Shown here: piece after piece, positions 16,780 through 25,174 of the stretch
Numbering within the stretch: the stretch's first letter is position 1
Layout: each line of letters opens with the position of its first letter
Source: Immundisolibacter cernigliae
GTDB lineage: Bacteria; Pseudomonadota; Gammaproteobacteria; Immundisolibacterales; Immundisolibacteraceae
Length of the DNA stretch: 64,000 bases
Reading direction: 5' to 3'
Assembly: GCF_001697225.1 (NCBI RefSeq)
Contig: NZ_CP014671.1
Span: forward strand, 2,294,001-2,358,000
Program-made: the position numbers and the translations under genes
The notes under the pieces: model-generated
What the model saw: the letters and a program-made list of their open reading frames with translations, nothing else
Told to the model about the DNA's origin: nothing
Database searches by the model: none

Positions 16780-17231
16780 GCCATCGATTCCAGTAGCGAT
16801 TCGCCGGCGGGGCTGTGCGCGCGGGCCTGCACCCGGCGGCCACTGCCGGCCATGTCGATGTCCAGTTCCAGGTCGGCCTGCGGCAGCCAGCCGGCGCCGC
16901 GCTCGGGCCATTCCACGAAGCAGACGTGCCGCCCGTCGAACAGCTCGCGGGCGCCGATGTCTTCCAGTTCCTCGGCGCTGCCGAGGCGATACAGGTCCAG
17001 ATGGCAGACCTCGCCGCGCGCCACGGCGTAGGTTTCCAGAATCGTGTAGGTCGGGCTGCGCACCGGGCCGGCGTGGCCGAGCGCCCGCAGCACGCCGCGC
17101 ACCAGCGTGGTCTTGCCGGCACCCAGCGGGCCTCGCAGGTAGACGCACAGGGATTCCGGCAACGCCTGCGCCAGGCGGGCGCCCAGATCCAGCTGCGCGG
17201 CTTCGTTCTCAAGCACCCAGGTGCGCTCCAT
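16776..17231 (-). CDS. tsaE: tRNA threonylcarbamoyladenosine biosynthesis ATPase TsaE
   Basis: 151 residues, usual size. P-loop GPLGAGKTTLVRG, then RSPTYTILETY and HLDLYRLGSAEELEDIG, the signature block of TsaE, with FVEWPERG after it. It works with TsaB and TsaD to form t6A37 on ANN-decoding tRNAs. ATG 17231 (MERTWVLENEAA) was chosen because the upstream extension is an arginine/cysteine-rich shadow of nnr. It overlaps nnr by 23 bases and amiC by 4, so the three are probably one operon. Confidence 0.95.
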   Translation of the reverse strand: MERTWVLENEAAQLDLGARLAQALPESLCVYLRGPLGAGKTTLVRGVLRALGHAGPVRSPTYTILETYAVARGEVCHLDLYRLGSAEELEDIGARELFDGRHVCFVEWPERGAGWLPQADLELDIDMAGSGRRVQARAHSPAGESLLESMA

Positions 17232-18771
17232 CGTCCGTTCCGTTGAGCAATGGCGGCAAGGCGTCCGACACATCCCCGGCCAGCAGGCCGCGCTCGCCGC
17301 GTCGCGCCGCCACGGCATCGGCCGCCGCGCCATGCAGGCAGGCGCCCAGCGCCGCCGCTGCCAGCGCCGGCAGGCCCTGCGCCCACAGCGCGGCGATCAG
17401 GCCGGTCAGCACATCGCCCATGCCGCCGCTGGCCATGCCCGGATTGCCGTACGGCACCACGGCGATCGGCGCCTGGCCGTCGCACACCAGCGTGCCGGCG
17501 CCCTTGAGCAGCACCACGCCGCCGAAGCGGGCCTGCACGGCGCGCACGGTGGCGTAGCGGTCGGCCTCCACCTGTGCGGTGGCGATACCCAGCAGGCGCG
17601 CCGCCTCGCCGGGGTGCGGCGTCAGAATCCAGTTCTCGCGCCGCTCGGGCGCGGCGGCCAGCAGATTGAGCGCGTCGGCGTCCACCACCAGCGGCAGACC
17701 GCTGTCGAGCGCCGCCCCGAACAGCGCGCGGCCGAAATCGCCCTGCCCCAGACCCGGCCCGACCGCCAGCACGCTGGCGCGCGCCAGCAGCGGCGCCAGA
17801 TCGGCGGCGGTGTCGACACCGCGCGCCATCAGCTCCGGCCGACCGGCGATCAGCGCCGGCACGTGCGCCGGGCGCGTCGCCACGCTGGTCAGGCCGGCAC
17901 CGGCGCGTGCCGCCGCCTCGCCGGCCAGGCGCACCGCGCCGCCGTAGCCGTGATCGCCGCCGATCACCAGCACGTGACCGAAGTCGCCCTTGTGCGCGCC
18001 GCGGCGGCGCGGCGGCAGAAAGGCAGCGCGCAAATGCGGCAGGTCGAGCAGCACGGCCGGCGCCTCGCCGGCCTGTTCCACGGCCAGCTCCGGCACGCCC
18101 AGATCATCGAAAACCAACTGCCCGCAACAGTCGCGCGCCACGCCGGTGTACAGACCCTGCTTGCGGGCCACGAAGCTGACCGTGGCATCGGCACGCACCA
18201 CCGCGCCCGGCGCCTGGCCGGTATCGGCGTTCAGCCCGCTTGGCACATCCAGGGCCAGCACCGGCCGGCCGCTGGCATTGATGTCGGCAATGGCATCCGC
18301 GACTGCACCCACGGGCGGGCGGTCCAGACCCGTGCCCAGCAGCGCATCGACCACCACATCGGCCTGCGCCAGCATGGCGACTGAAACGTCTTCCTCGGCG
18401 CCGCCGCAGGCGATGAACCACTGCCGGGCCGTGTCTGCCTCGCTGCCGGGGCGCGGCAGACCGGCCACCGCGGCCAGGCGCACCGGCCGCCCGGCCAGCC
18501 GCGCCAGCCGCGCCAGCACGTAGCCGTCGCCGCCGTTGTTGCCGGCCCCGCACAGCACGGCCAGGCGCAGCGCCTGCGGCCAGCGGCTGCGCAGAAACGC
18601 GAACGCAGCCGCACCGGCGCGCTCCATCAACACGCTACCGCTGCACGCGGCTTGCTGCGCCGCGGCTCGGTCCATCTGCCGCGACTGCGCAACCGAATAG
18701 ATTTTTTCCAGCGAAGACAACACGTTAAGGACGTCGCTTGATGCCTGGCCTGAAAAAGTCGACGCAAGCAT
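17209..18771 (-). CDS. nnr: Bifunctional NAD(P)H-hydrate epimerase / ADP-dependent dehydratase
   Basis: About 520 residues. The N-terminal epimerase domain has SRQMDRAAAQQ and GAGNNGGDGYVLA. The C-terminal ribokinase-like dehydratase has KGDFGHVLVIGGDHGYGGA, LTPHPGEAARLLG, LLKGAGT and NPGMASGGMGDVLTG. It repairs NADHX and NADPHX, the damaged hydrates of the cofactors. ATG 18771 is the nearest upstream ATG; the family region starts at about EKIYSVAQSRQMD, so a GTG or TTG some 20 codons later is possible. In many gammaproteobacteria queG precedes nnr; here a decayed region takes its place. Confidence 0.92.
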   Translation of the reverse strand: MLASTFSGQASSDVLNVLSSLEKIYSVAQSRQMDRAAAQQAACSGSVLMERAGAAAFAFLRSRWPQALRLAVLCGAGNNGGDGYVLARLARLAGRPVRLAAVAGLPRPGSEADTARQWFIACGGAEEDVSVAMLAQADVVVDALLGTGLDRPPVGAVADAIADINASGRPVLALDVPSGLNADTGQAPGAVVRADATVSFVARKQGLYTGVARDCCGQLVFDDLGVPELAVEQAGEAPAVLLDLPHLRAAFLPPRRRGAHKGDFGHVLVIGGDHGYGGAVRLAGEAAARAGAGLTSVATRPAHVPALIAGRPELMARGVDTAADLAPLLARASVLAVGPGLGQGDFGRALFGAALDSGLPLVVDADALNLLAAAPERRENWILTPHPGEAARLLGIATAQVEADRYATVRAVQARFGGVVLLKGAGTLVCDGQAPIAVVPYGNPGMASGGMGDVLTGLIAALWAQGLPALAAAALGACLHGAAADAVAARRGERGLLAGDVSDALPPLLNGTDDGAHLGA

Positions 18772-18963
18772 ACGCTTTTTTCGCCGTCGTCGACCTGCAA
18801 AACCATGCGGGGCTTGGCTTTTGGCCACTTCCGGTGGCGACGGAAGCCGGGCATGCCACCGCGTGGGGAGCGCGGTTTCATACTTGCCGATCGATTCGTC
18901 CGTTCCCGGACCCGACTGGCAGGCCTCGGACCGGCCCAAGGGGTGAGGCGCACGGACGCGCCT

Positions 18964-19145
18964 GGCAACCTGCGCGCGCTGAAAGCCTTGCTTCTGCGCT
19001 ATGTCGGCAAGCTGATGTGCAGCCACATCGATCCGCCGTAGAACACCGGCAACGAGTGCTGGGTCGACAACGTCAACAGCCCGCGGATTTGCAAGTGGTG
19101 GGCGAGGTGGTCGGCATGGAAGGCGAAACGCTCGACCGGCTGTGG
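18964..19145 (+). pseudogene. Remnant of a type III restriction-modification DNA methyltransferase (mod)
   Basis: The plus strand reads NLRALKALLLRYVGKLMC, then HIDPP, a stop in place of the Tyr of DPPY, then NTGNECWVDNVNSPRICKW. After a frame change it continues GEVVGMEGETLDR. This order matches the catalytic DPPY region of type III adenine methyltransferases (LEALKALLP...IDPPYNTGNEGW...NVNSPEIRKWLG). The stop, the frameshift and the lack of the remaining 500 or so residues make it a dead fragment. It lies in a 550-base gap (18772-19321) with no intact gene. Confidence 0.7.
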
Positions 19146-19195
19146 TGGTGTCCCGCAGCGTGGTGCGGGTTCACAAGGTCATCGGCGGCAAGTGG

Positions 19196-19232
19196 CTTAG
19201 GGAAACGCTGAATACTTCAGCGTTTCCCTAAG
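19196..19232. repeat. Perfect 37-bp palindrome (17-bp arms, 3-nt loop)
   Basis: CTTAGGGAAACGCTGAA, TAC, TTCAGCGTTTCCCTAAG. The arms are exact reverse complements. The core recurs at 58160-58186, at the end of thiE. It could be a mobile-element end, a MITE or a terminator stem; there is no uridine run after it. Confidence 0.75.
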
Positions 19233-19321
19233 TAATATTTATCGGGTGCGTTAACGAAGAGTCAGTTCGCAAGAGACGGCGGGCTTGTGAGGTAGTGCTC
19301 GCCAAGACAGCGCCCCGTTTC

Positions 19322-20113
19322 TCAGAACCTTGGCGGGCGACGCTCGCCGAAAGCCGCCAGGCCCTCGTCCACATCCGGTCCGGCCATGGCTTCCAGGGCC
19401 AGGCGTTGTTCCAGCGCCAGCGCGTCGGCCAGCGGCAGGTCGGCGCCTTCGCGGGCCAGGCGTTTCATGGCGGCCAGACCCGGCCGGCTGCGGCTGGCGA
19501 GCGCAGTGCAGTAATCGAGCGCCCGTTCGCGCAGCTGGGCGTCCGGGATGACCTGCGTCACCAGGCCCCAGTCCTGCGCCTCGTTCGCTGCCAGCCAGCG
19601 GGCCGAGAACATCAGGTCGAGCGCGCGCGCCGGGCCGACCCGCCGCGGCAGACGCTGGCTGCCGCCCCAGCCGGGCACCAGCCCGAACTGCGCGTGCTGA
19701 TCGCCCAGCTTGGCGCCCTCGGCGGCCAGAATGACGTCGCCGGCCAGCGCCAGTTCCAGGCCGCCGGCCAGGCACAGGCCCTGCACGGCGATGACCACCG
19801 GCAGCGGCGAGGCCTCCAGCCGGCACAAAACGCGGTGACCGAGCGCGATGAATTCGTCGAAGCGGCCGGCGGCGCGCAGGGCCTGCACCTCGGCCAGATC
19901 GGCACCGGTGCAAAAGTGCTTGCCCTGGGCGGCGATCAGCAGCGCGCGGCAGGTGGGGTCCGCTTCGGCCGCATCCAGTGCGGCCTCGATGGCCCGGTGC
20001 ACGGCGCTGTTCAGGCAATTGAATTTTTCCGGCCGGGCCAGTTCCAGTACGGCCGTCGCGCCGTGTCGGCTGACGGCGACGACAGTGCCCGAATCCGCGT
20101 TCGCTTCAGGCAT
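19322..20113 (-). CDS. Enoyl-CoA hydratase/isomerase family protein
   Basis: 263 residues, crotonase fold. The oxyanion-hole and CoA motifs are seen in AAQGKHFCTGADL and LAGGLELALAGDV. The first catalytic glutamate is E120 (GGLELA). The position of the second, 20 residues on (E164 of rat crotonase), holds H140 in LGDQHAQFGLVPGWGG. The protein may therefore not be a standard hydratase; related folds do isomerase, hydrolase or lyase chemistry. Its ATG overlaps the end of the acyl-CoA dehydrogenase gene by 8 bases, so they form a coupled pair. Confidence 0.88.
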   Translation of the reverse strand: MPEANADSGTVVAVSRHGATAVLELARPEKFNCLNSAVHRAIEAALDAAEADPTCRALLIAAQGKHFCTGADLAEVQALRAAGRFDEFIALGHRVLCRLEASPLPVVIAVQGLCLAGGLELALAGDVILAAEGAKLGDQHAQFGLVPGWGGSQRLPRRVGPARALDLMFSARWLAANEAQDWGLVTQVIPDAQLRERALDYCTALASRSRPGLAAMKRLAREGADLPLADALALEQRLALEAMAGPDVDEGLAAFGERRPPRF

Positions 20114-21260
20114 AGGGCACCGCCACGCGGCCGACCTTCTCGCGCGCGATGATCATTTTCTGGATCTGGGCCGTGCCGTCGCCAATCTGCAGGCCCAGCA
20201 CGTCCCGCAGGCGCTGCTGGTGGGGCAGGTCGGTGCTGTAGCCGTAATGGCCATTGGTGATCAGGCACTGGTGGATGACGTCGAAGGCCAGCTTGGGCGC
20301 CCACCACTTGACCATGGCCGCCTCGGACGTGTGCGGCAGGCCGCGGTCGCGCAGCCACAGGGTCTTGAAGCACAGCAGGCGGCAGGCTTCCAGCAGCGTC
20401 TCGAACTCGGCCAGCGGTTCGGTGACGCCCTGGAACTTGGCCAGCGGCCGGCCGAAGGCCTCGCGCTCGGTGACGTAGGCCCAGGTTTCCTCCAGCGATG
20501 CCCGGGCGGCGCCCAGGCACTGCAGGCCGATCAGCCCGCGGCTGTAATCGAAGCCGGCCATGACCTGCCCGAAGCCGCGATTCTCGTCGCCCAGCATGCG
20601 CCCGGCCGGCACTTCCACGTCATCGAAGAACACCGAGCCGCGGCCGACCGCACGGGTGCCCAGATCGTCATACGGCAAGCGGCTGATGCCGGGGCTGTCC
20701 ATGTCGACCAGGAAGGCGCTGATGCCCTTGGCGCGATCTTCCTGGCTGCCGGTGCGGGCGAACACGACGATCTTGTGCATGTGGGCGGCGAACGAGGCGG
20801 AGGCCTTCTCGCCCTTCAGGACGTAGACATCGCCCCTGCGGGTGGCGCGCAGCTTCAGATTCGCCGCGTCCGAGCCGCCGCCCGGCTCGGTCAGGCCGAG
20901 CCCGACCAGCGCCTCGCCGCGGCAGATCTGGCCGACCACCTCGCGCGCCAGGTCCGGCTGCGCATGGCGGGTGAGGATGGTGGCGCACAGCGAGCCCATC
21001 AGCTGCACGTAGGAGACGTTGAAGTCGTGGCGGGCGATTTCCTCCACGATCAGGCCGGCGGTTACGGCGTCCAGCCCGGCGCCGCCCATATCCTCCGGCA
21101 TTTCCGGGGCGATGTAGCCCAGGCCGCCCATCTCCTGGATCAGGCCGGGCTCGAAGCCGGTCTTCTCGCGCTGCATGTAGCCGGGCGCCAGGCGCTCGGC
21201 CCCGTAGCGGCTGACCGCCTCGCGGATGGCGAGCTGCTCGTCGGTGAAGGCGAAATCCAT
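20106..21260 (-). CDS. Acyl-CoA dehydrogenase family protein
   Basis: 384 residues, FAD-dependent fold of the usual length. Motifs LGLTEPGGGSDAANLK, GFDYSRGLIGLQCLG, REAFGRPLAKFQGV and GTAQIQKMIIARE are clear. In the IYEGTxxIQ motif that holds the catalytic glutamate of most members, this protein reads IGDGTAQIQ, with D361 at the Glu position. Such a change is known to go with unusual substrates in some relatives; I cannot name the substrate. It shares an operon with the crotonase gene. Confidence 0.9.
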   Translation of the reverse strand: MDFAFTDEQLAIREAVSRYGAERLAPGYMQREKTGFEPGLIQEMGGLGYIAPEMPEDMGGAGLDAVTAGLIVEEIARHDFNVSYVQLMGSLCATILTRHAQPDLAREVVGQICRGEALVGLGLTEPGGGSDAANLKLRATRRGDVYVLKGEKASASFAAHMHKIVVFARTGSQEDRAKGISAFLVDMDSPGISRLPYDDLGTRAVGRGSVFFDDVEVPAGRMLGDENRGFGQVMAGFDYSRGLIGLQCLGAARASLEETWAYVTEREAFGRPLAKFQGVTEPLAEFETLLEACRLLCFKTLWLRDRGLPHTSEAAMVKWWAPKLAFDVIHQCLITNGHYGYSTDLPHQQRLRDVLGLQIGDGTAQIQKMIIAREKVGRVAVPYA

Positions 21261-21339
21261 GGGGTCTCCTCCTTAATGCCGCGGCGTGGCCAGCGGTGTG
21301 TTGGTTAGTTATTGGGTGCCGCGGACAGGGCGTTCGAAA

Positions 21340-21623
21340 TCAGCCCTCGCGCCGTTGCCAGGTTGCCGGGTCTCGGCTGCTGTGAAAAACCGCCAGCACG
21401 ACAATCCGCTTTACCTGCGCGCGAAAGTAAATGCTGTACGGAAACCGGTTGGCGACGACCCGGCCACGGCATACCGCCGCGGTTGCGCGGCGGCGAGCAG
21501 GACGCAGCGCTCGATCTGGGCGATGAACTCGCCGCCAAGGCCGGGGCGCTGCGCCTCGTACCAGGCGACGGCCTCGATGAATTCTGCATAAGCGGCGCGA
21601 CCAAACGTGACCGGCAGCGTCAT
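21340..21623 (-). pseudogene. ParE/RelE-family toxin, frameshifted
   Basis: The start MTLPVTFGRAAYAEFIEAV and the helix EAQRPGLGGEFIAQIE are typical of ParE-like toxins. After RRYAVAG the frame continues into a poor sequence and stops at 21411. The neighbouring frame carries the expected C terminus (RVVANRFPYSIYFRAQVKRIVVLAVFH). One base gained or lost near 21460-21480 thus splits the gene. The ATG overlaps the antitoxin TGA (ATGA). The toxin is probably inactive, unless this is a sequencing error. Confidence 0.8.
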
Positions 21624-21847
21624 CGCCCGATGCGGGCAAGCGCGGCCGTCTTGACATCACTCCAGGCCAGCACGTCGTGCGGGTTCGCCAGGTGATCAGC
21701 GAGCCGACGATCGAGTTCTGCCTTTTGCGCGTCGGTCGGCGGCGGTGCGGCATTACGTTTGGCAATGCTGTCCCACAGCGCTTCGACCAACTCGAGCTGG
21801 TCTTGCAGGCTCAGTTGGCGGGCCTGATCGAGAAGGTCCGTATCCAT
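21620..21847 (-). CDS. Addiction-module antitoxin (PF09720-like)
   Basis: 75 residues: MDTDLLDQARQLSLQDQLEL, VEALWDSIA, then AELDRRLADHLANPHDVLAWSDVK. This is the pattern of small addiction-module antitoxins paired with ParE/RelE toxins. It precedes the broken toxin with a 4-base overlap. If the toxin is dead, the antitoxin may persist as a relic or neutralise related toxins. Confidence 0.8.
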   Translation of the reverse strand: MDTDLLDQARQLSLQDQLELVEALWDSIAKRNAAPPPTDAQKAELDRRLADHLANPHDVLAWSDVKTAALARIGR

Positions 21848-21925
21848 ACCACGTTGTCGAGCTGCCGGGTCGGAGAACCGAAGCGGCTTGCGAAGCCGCC
21901 CCGGTCATCGTCAGGAAACGCCGGC

Positions 21926-22408
21926 TTACAGTGCGGCCAGAATCGTCTCGGCCTTGCTGGCCTCGAAGGTGCGGCCTTCCTCGACGCCCAGGTGCTTGAC
22001 CACACCGTTTTCGGCGATCAGCGCGTAACGCTGCGAGCGCGCGCCCATGCCAAAGCCGCTGCCGTCCAGCTCCAGGCCCATGGCCTTGGCGAAATCGGCA
22101 TTGCCGTCGGCCAGCAGCAGGGCCTTGTCGCCGACCTGCTGGTCCTTGGCCCAGGCGCCCATCACGAAGGCGTCGTTCACGGATACGCACACGATCTGGT
22201 CCACGCCCTTGGCCTTGAACTGGTCGGCCAGCTTCACGTAGCCGGGCAGGTGCTGGCCCGAGCACAGGGGCGTGAAGGCGCCCGGCACGGCAAACAGCAC
22301 AACCTTCTTGCCGGCGAACACGTCGTCGGTGGAAATCGGCTTGGGGCCTTCGGCAGTCATCTGCGTCAGGGTTACGGAGGGAATCTTGTCGCCAACTTTG
22401 ATGCTCAT
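21926..22408 (-). CDS. Peroxiredoxin, Prx5/AhpE-like 1-Cys or atypical 2-Cys type
   Basis: 160 residues. MSIKVGDKIPSVTL, then VVLFAVPGAFTPLCSGQHLPG with the peroxidatic cysteine in the TPLC motif, then VSVNDAFVMGAWAKDQ and the Prx5 marker GMGARSQRYALI. It reduces hydroperoxides with thiol donors, often glutaredoxin or glutathione in this class. ATG 22408 has GAGGAGCG upstream. Confidence 0.92.
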   Translation of the reverse strand: MSIKVGDKIPSVTLTQMTAEGPKPISTDDVFAGKKVVLFAVPGAFTPLCSGQHLPGYVKLADQFKAKGVDQIVCVSVNDAFVMGAWAKDQQVGDKALLLADGNADFAKAMGLELDGSGFGMGARSQRYALIAENGVVKHLGVEEGRTFEASKAETILAAL

Positions 22409-22458
22409 GGAGCGCTCCTCGGAAGTGGGGGAAATGAATACGGAAAACGGTATCGGCC

Positions 22459-22887
22459 TCAGCGCGCACCTATGGTCATCACGGTGAGGCGGGACACGCA
22501 ACTGATTCTACCCGCCTCGTCTTCGATCCGGATGTCCCAGATTTGCGTGGTTCTGCCGGTATGGATGGGGCGCACGGTGCCGGTCACCACGCCGTCGGCA
22601 ACGCTGCGCAGGTGGTTGGCGTTCACTTCCAGGCCGACGTGGCGCATGCCCTCGTGCCCGGCCAGCACGCCGGACGCGACCGAGCCGATGGTCTCGGCCA
22701 GTACCACGTTGGCACCACCGTGCAGGATGCCGGCCGGCTGGCGGGTGAATTCGTTCACCGGCAGGGTCGCTTTCAGGTAATCCGGGCCGACTTCGGTGAA
22801 GCGCATGCCAAGGTGCCAGGCCATGCTGCCGCCGATGCGCGGCGCGTTCAGTTGCTCGACCGTCAGGCCGGGGCGCCAGATGCTCAT
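22459..22887 (-). CDS. Hotdog-fold thioesterase (PaaI/YbgC type)
   Basis: 142 residues. A single hotdog domain with QPAGILHGGANVVLAETIGS, the acyl-CoA thioesterase signature in which the residue after HGG and the LAE glutamate form the active site. It probably hydrolyses aryl- or acyl-CoA thioesters. The ATG overlaps the TGA of the NRDE gene by 4 bases. Confidence 0.88.
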   Translation of the reverse strand: MSIWRPGLTVEQLNAPRIGGSMAWHLGMRFTEVGPDYLKATLPVNEFTRQPAGILHGGANVVLAETIGSVASGVLAGHEGMRHVGLEVNANHLRSVADGVVTGTVRPIHTGRTTQIWDIRIEDEAGRISCVSRLTVMTIGAR

Positions 22888-23660
22888 GCTGGGTATGTCC
22901 TCGATTCTTGCAGCGGAAAACGAAACTGCGACTCGCCGCGTTTGGGCGCGTGGCGGCGTTCGACCAACTCCACCCGTGCCTCGGCGCTGATGCGCAGCAC
23001 GGTCGAGCAGCGGGTGCCGTAGCGCGGGGTCTCTATGAAGATGGCCGACAGTGCCTGCGCCAGGGTCGTGTCCAGGCCAATCGCCGGGTCGGCGCTTGCA
23101 GGATGGGTACGCCGGTCCTGCAGCAGTTCCAGCAACGCATCGGCCGGCGGCGCGCCGTCCTTGCACAGCCCGGCCAGGGTCGCCTTGCTGGCCTGCACTT
23201 TTGGCCACGGCGTGTCGAGCTGGTCGTTTGAAAGTCCGTAGATACCGGGCGCGAGCTGGCGCGGTGGGCCGCCCCGATTGCTGTACCACCACAGCGACTG
23301 GCGGTCGCCGCACAGCAGGTTGAAGCCGGCGTAATCGGCAGCGTGCGCCGGCAGCGACTGCACGTACTCGCTGGCGCGGGTTCCGCCCAGCAGGTAATCG
23401 CGCGCCAGTTCGCCGCGCGAACGGGGCGGCGGCGTGACGGTTCGCGCCTCGCGGTAATTGGTCACGGCGGCAAAGCGCCCGTCGCGGGTTACGCCAAGCC
23501 AGGTGCCGCCGGCCAGCAGGTCGCGACCGGCCAGCAGCTGCGGCGCCTCCGGCCAGAACTGCGCCGGTGCGGCCGGGCGCTCGTAGAGTTCGTCCCGGTT
23601 GGCCGCCAGCAGCAGCGGGCAGTCTTCCAGCACGCGCCAGGCCAGCACCAGCAGGCACAT
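22884..23660 (-). CDS. NRDE/TANGO2 family protein
   Basis: 258 residues. The N terminus MCLLVLAWRV... carries the name-giving motif AANRDELYERP near residue 21, with GGTWLGVTRDGRFAAVTNYR and YGLSNDQLDTPWPKV later. The cysteine at position 2 would become an N-terminal nucleophile as in Ntn-hydrolases. The family is linked to haem or lipid handling, but its biochemistry is unsettled. It is coupled to the thioesterase gene. Confidence 0.88.
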   Translation of the reverse strand: MCLLVLAWRVLEDCPLLLAANRDELYERPAAPAQFWPEAPQLLAGRDLLAGGTWLGVTRDGRFAAVTNYREARTVTPPPRSRGELARDYLLGGTRASEYVQSLPAHAADYAGFNLLCGDRQSLWWYSNRGGPPRQLAPGIYGLSNDQLDTPWPKVQASKATLAGLCKDGAPPADALLELLQDRRTHPASADPAIGLDTTLAQALSAIFIETPRYGTRCSTVLRISAEARVELVERRHAPKRGESQFRFPLQESRTYPA

Positions 23661-23676
23661 GTCGTGCCGAGATCGT

Positions 23677-24288
23677 TTACAGGCGCACGGCCAGCGCCAC
23701 GCCGTCCTGCTCCGGGCTGTGCCCCGGCAGCAGGCACAGCAGGTTCACGCTGCGAAAGCGCGGGTCGGCGACCAGCGCGGCGTTGAACGGCTCGGCATCG
23801 GCAAAGCCGGTGTTGTCGGCCACCAGCAGGCCGCCGGGGCGCAGCAGCCGGGCGCAGTGCTCCAGCGCGTACAGGTAATCGGCCTTGTCGATGTCGAGCA
23901 GGATCAGGTCGAACGGGGCGACCAGGCCCGGCAGTACTTCCTGCGCGGCGCCGATCAGCACGTTGGTTTTCACGCCGCAGCCGGCCAGGTTCTGGCGGGC
24001 TGCCACGGCCCGGCGCGGATCGCTTTCGAGGGCCACGATTTCGCCCTCGCCGGCCATGCCGTCGGCCAGATACAGGGTCGAGTAGCCGTTGCCGGCGCCA
24101 AGATCGAGCACGCGCCGCGCACCACCGAACTGCGCCAGCAGGGCCAGCAGGTTGCCCAACAGCGGCCCGATGGTGGGGATGCCGTCGGCGGCAGCGGCAA
24201 TCGCCACCTGCGTCAGCTCGGCCCGCTGGGGCCGGGTCTGGCGGCGAAAATGGCCTTCCAGGTCGGGAATCATGCGTGACACGGGCAA
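23677..24288 (-). CDS. SAM-dependent O-methyltransferase (class I, catechol OMT-like)
   Basis: 203 residues. SAM-binding motif VLDLGAGNGYSTLYLA, acidic motif IVALESDP and the metal/catalytic region DLILLDIDKADYL and LLVADNTGF, as in the bacterial OMT_3 family that methylates catechols or caffeoyl-type acceptors. Substrate unknown. It lies 16 bases upstream of the NRDE gene on the same strand. Confidence 0.87.
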   Translation of the reverse strand: MPVSRMIPDLEGHFRRQTRPQRAELTQVAIAAAADGIPTIGPLLGNLLALLAQFGGARRVLDLGAGNGYSTLYLADGMAGEGEIVALESDPRRAVAARQNLAGCGVKTNVLIGAAQEVLPGLVAPFDLILLDIDKADYLYALEHCARLLRPGGLLVADNTGFADAEPFNAALVADPRFRSVNLLCLLPGHSPEQDGVALAVRL

Positions 24289-24419
24289 CTCCGGATGGTT
24301 GGCCGGCCCGGGAATCCGTCGCTGCGCCTTTTCAGGCGCGAATCCCGCTGTGCGGCCGGCTGGCTATGATGCCCGAAGCTGCGCGGCCAGAGCCGCTCCG
24401 GCGCGCGGATCGGGTGTTT

Positions 24420-25022
24420 TCAGGCCGCCGGCTGCACGCAGCGCGCGACGACCTCGCTGCGCGCGAAGGCCAGCGTGGCCGGGAACAGCTGCGAGAAATC
24501 CTGCGCGATGCCGTCGCGGGCCGCGGCCAGGTCGGGGAACACATTGGCCAGGGTATTGGGCCGGCGAACCCGGCCGGCCATGCGCGCCAGGACTTCGGCG
24601 ATGACCGCCGGCTCGCGATAGCCGGCGAGCAGGTCGCGGCTGGCCATGAAGCCGGCAAACCGCACCAGATTCGGCGGCAGGGCAGGGTGGTGCTCATCGA
24701 GCGTCGCATATACGCCGGCGGCGAACCGCGCCAGCGGCACGCTGCTGTAGCGCGCCCAGTCGCAGGCCAGCAGATGGTCGTAATAGACATCCAGCGCCAC
24801 CCGCGCCCAGCGCCGCTGCTCGGCCGGCAGGCGCGCCACGCTGCGGGCGGAGGCGGCATGGCGATCGACAAAGCCGTCGATGCGGCGGTGCAGGCGGATG
24901 CCGTCCTGCCAGGCGGGCGGGTAATGCGGCGGCGGAGCGCCGCGCACGAAATCACCCAGCAGGTTGCCGACCAGCGAGCAACCGGCTTGCTGGGCGATCA
25001 GCGCATGGGCAAGCACGTTCAA
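24420..25022 (-). CDS. acpH: Acyl carrier protein phosphodiesterase
   Basis: 200 residues. MNVLAHALIA, LVGNLLGDFVRG, IRLHRRIDGFVDRH and ALDVYYDHLLACDW match AcpH, an HD-like hydrolase that removes the phosphopantetheine arm from acyl carrier protein. The conserved His/Asp residues are in those motifs. Stands alone; 131 bases separate it from the methyltransferase gene. Confidence 0.85.
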   Translation of the reverse strand: MNVLAHALIAQQAGCSLVGNLLGDFVRGAPPPHYPPAWQDGIRLHRRIDGFVDRHAASARSVARLPAEQRRWARVALDVYYDHLLACDWARYSSVPLARFAAGVYATLDEHHPALPPNLVRFAGFMASRDLLAGYREPAVIAEVLARMAGRVRRPNTLANVFPDLAAARDGIAQDFSQLFPATLAFARSEVVARCVQPAA

Positions 25023-25174
25023 GATGCCGCTCCGCAGGGTGCAGGCCGGGCCGGATGCCCGGTCGGGTTGTGATTATGGCAGCCGGACAAGGCGCGCCGC
25101 GCGGCTGGGTCATTCGCTGGCGGCGGGGGCTTGCGCCATACTGCGCGCTTCATTCCGATATCAGGATTCGCGGT

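Noticed and set aside
19146-19195. Continuation of the methyltransferase remnant
   Set aside because: The reading VVRVHKVIGGKW is too short and I cannot place it in any family, so I ended the remnant at 19145.
25023-25174. FNR box controlling the fnr-like gene
   Set aside because: No TTGAT-N4-ATCAA match; only weak half-sites such as GATATCAGG.
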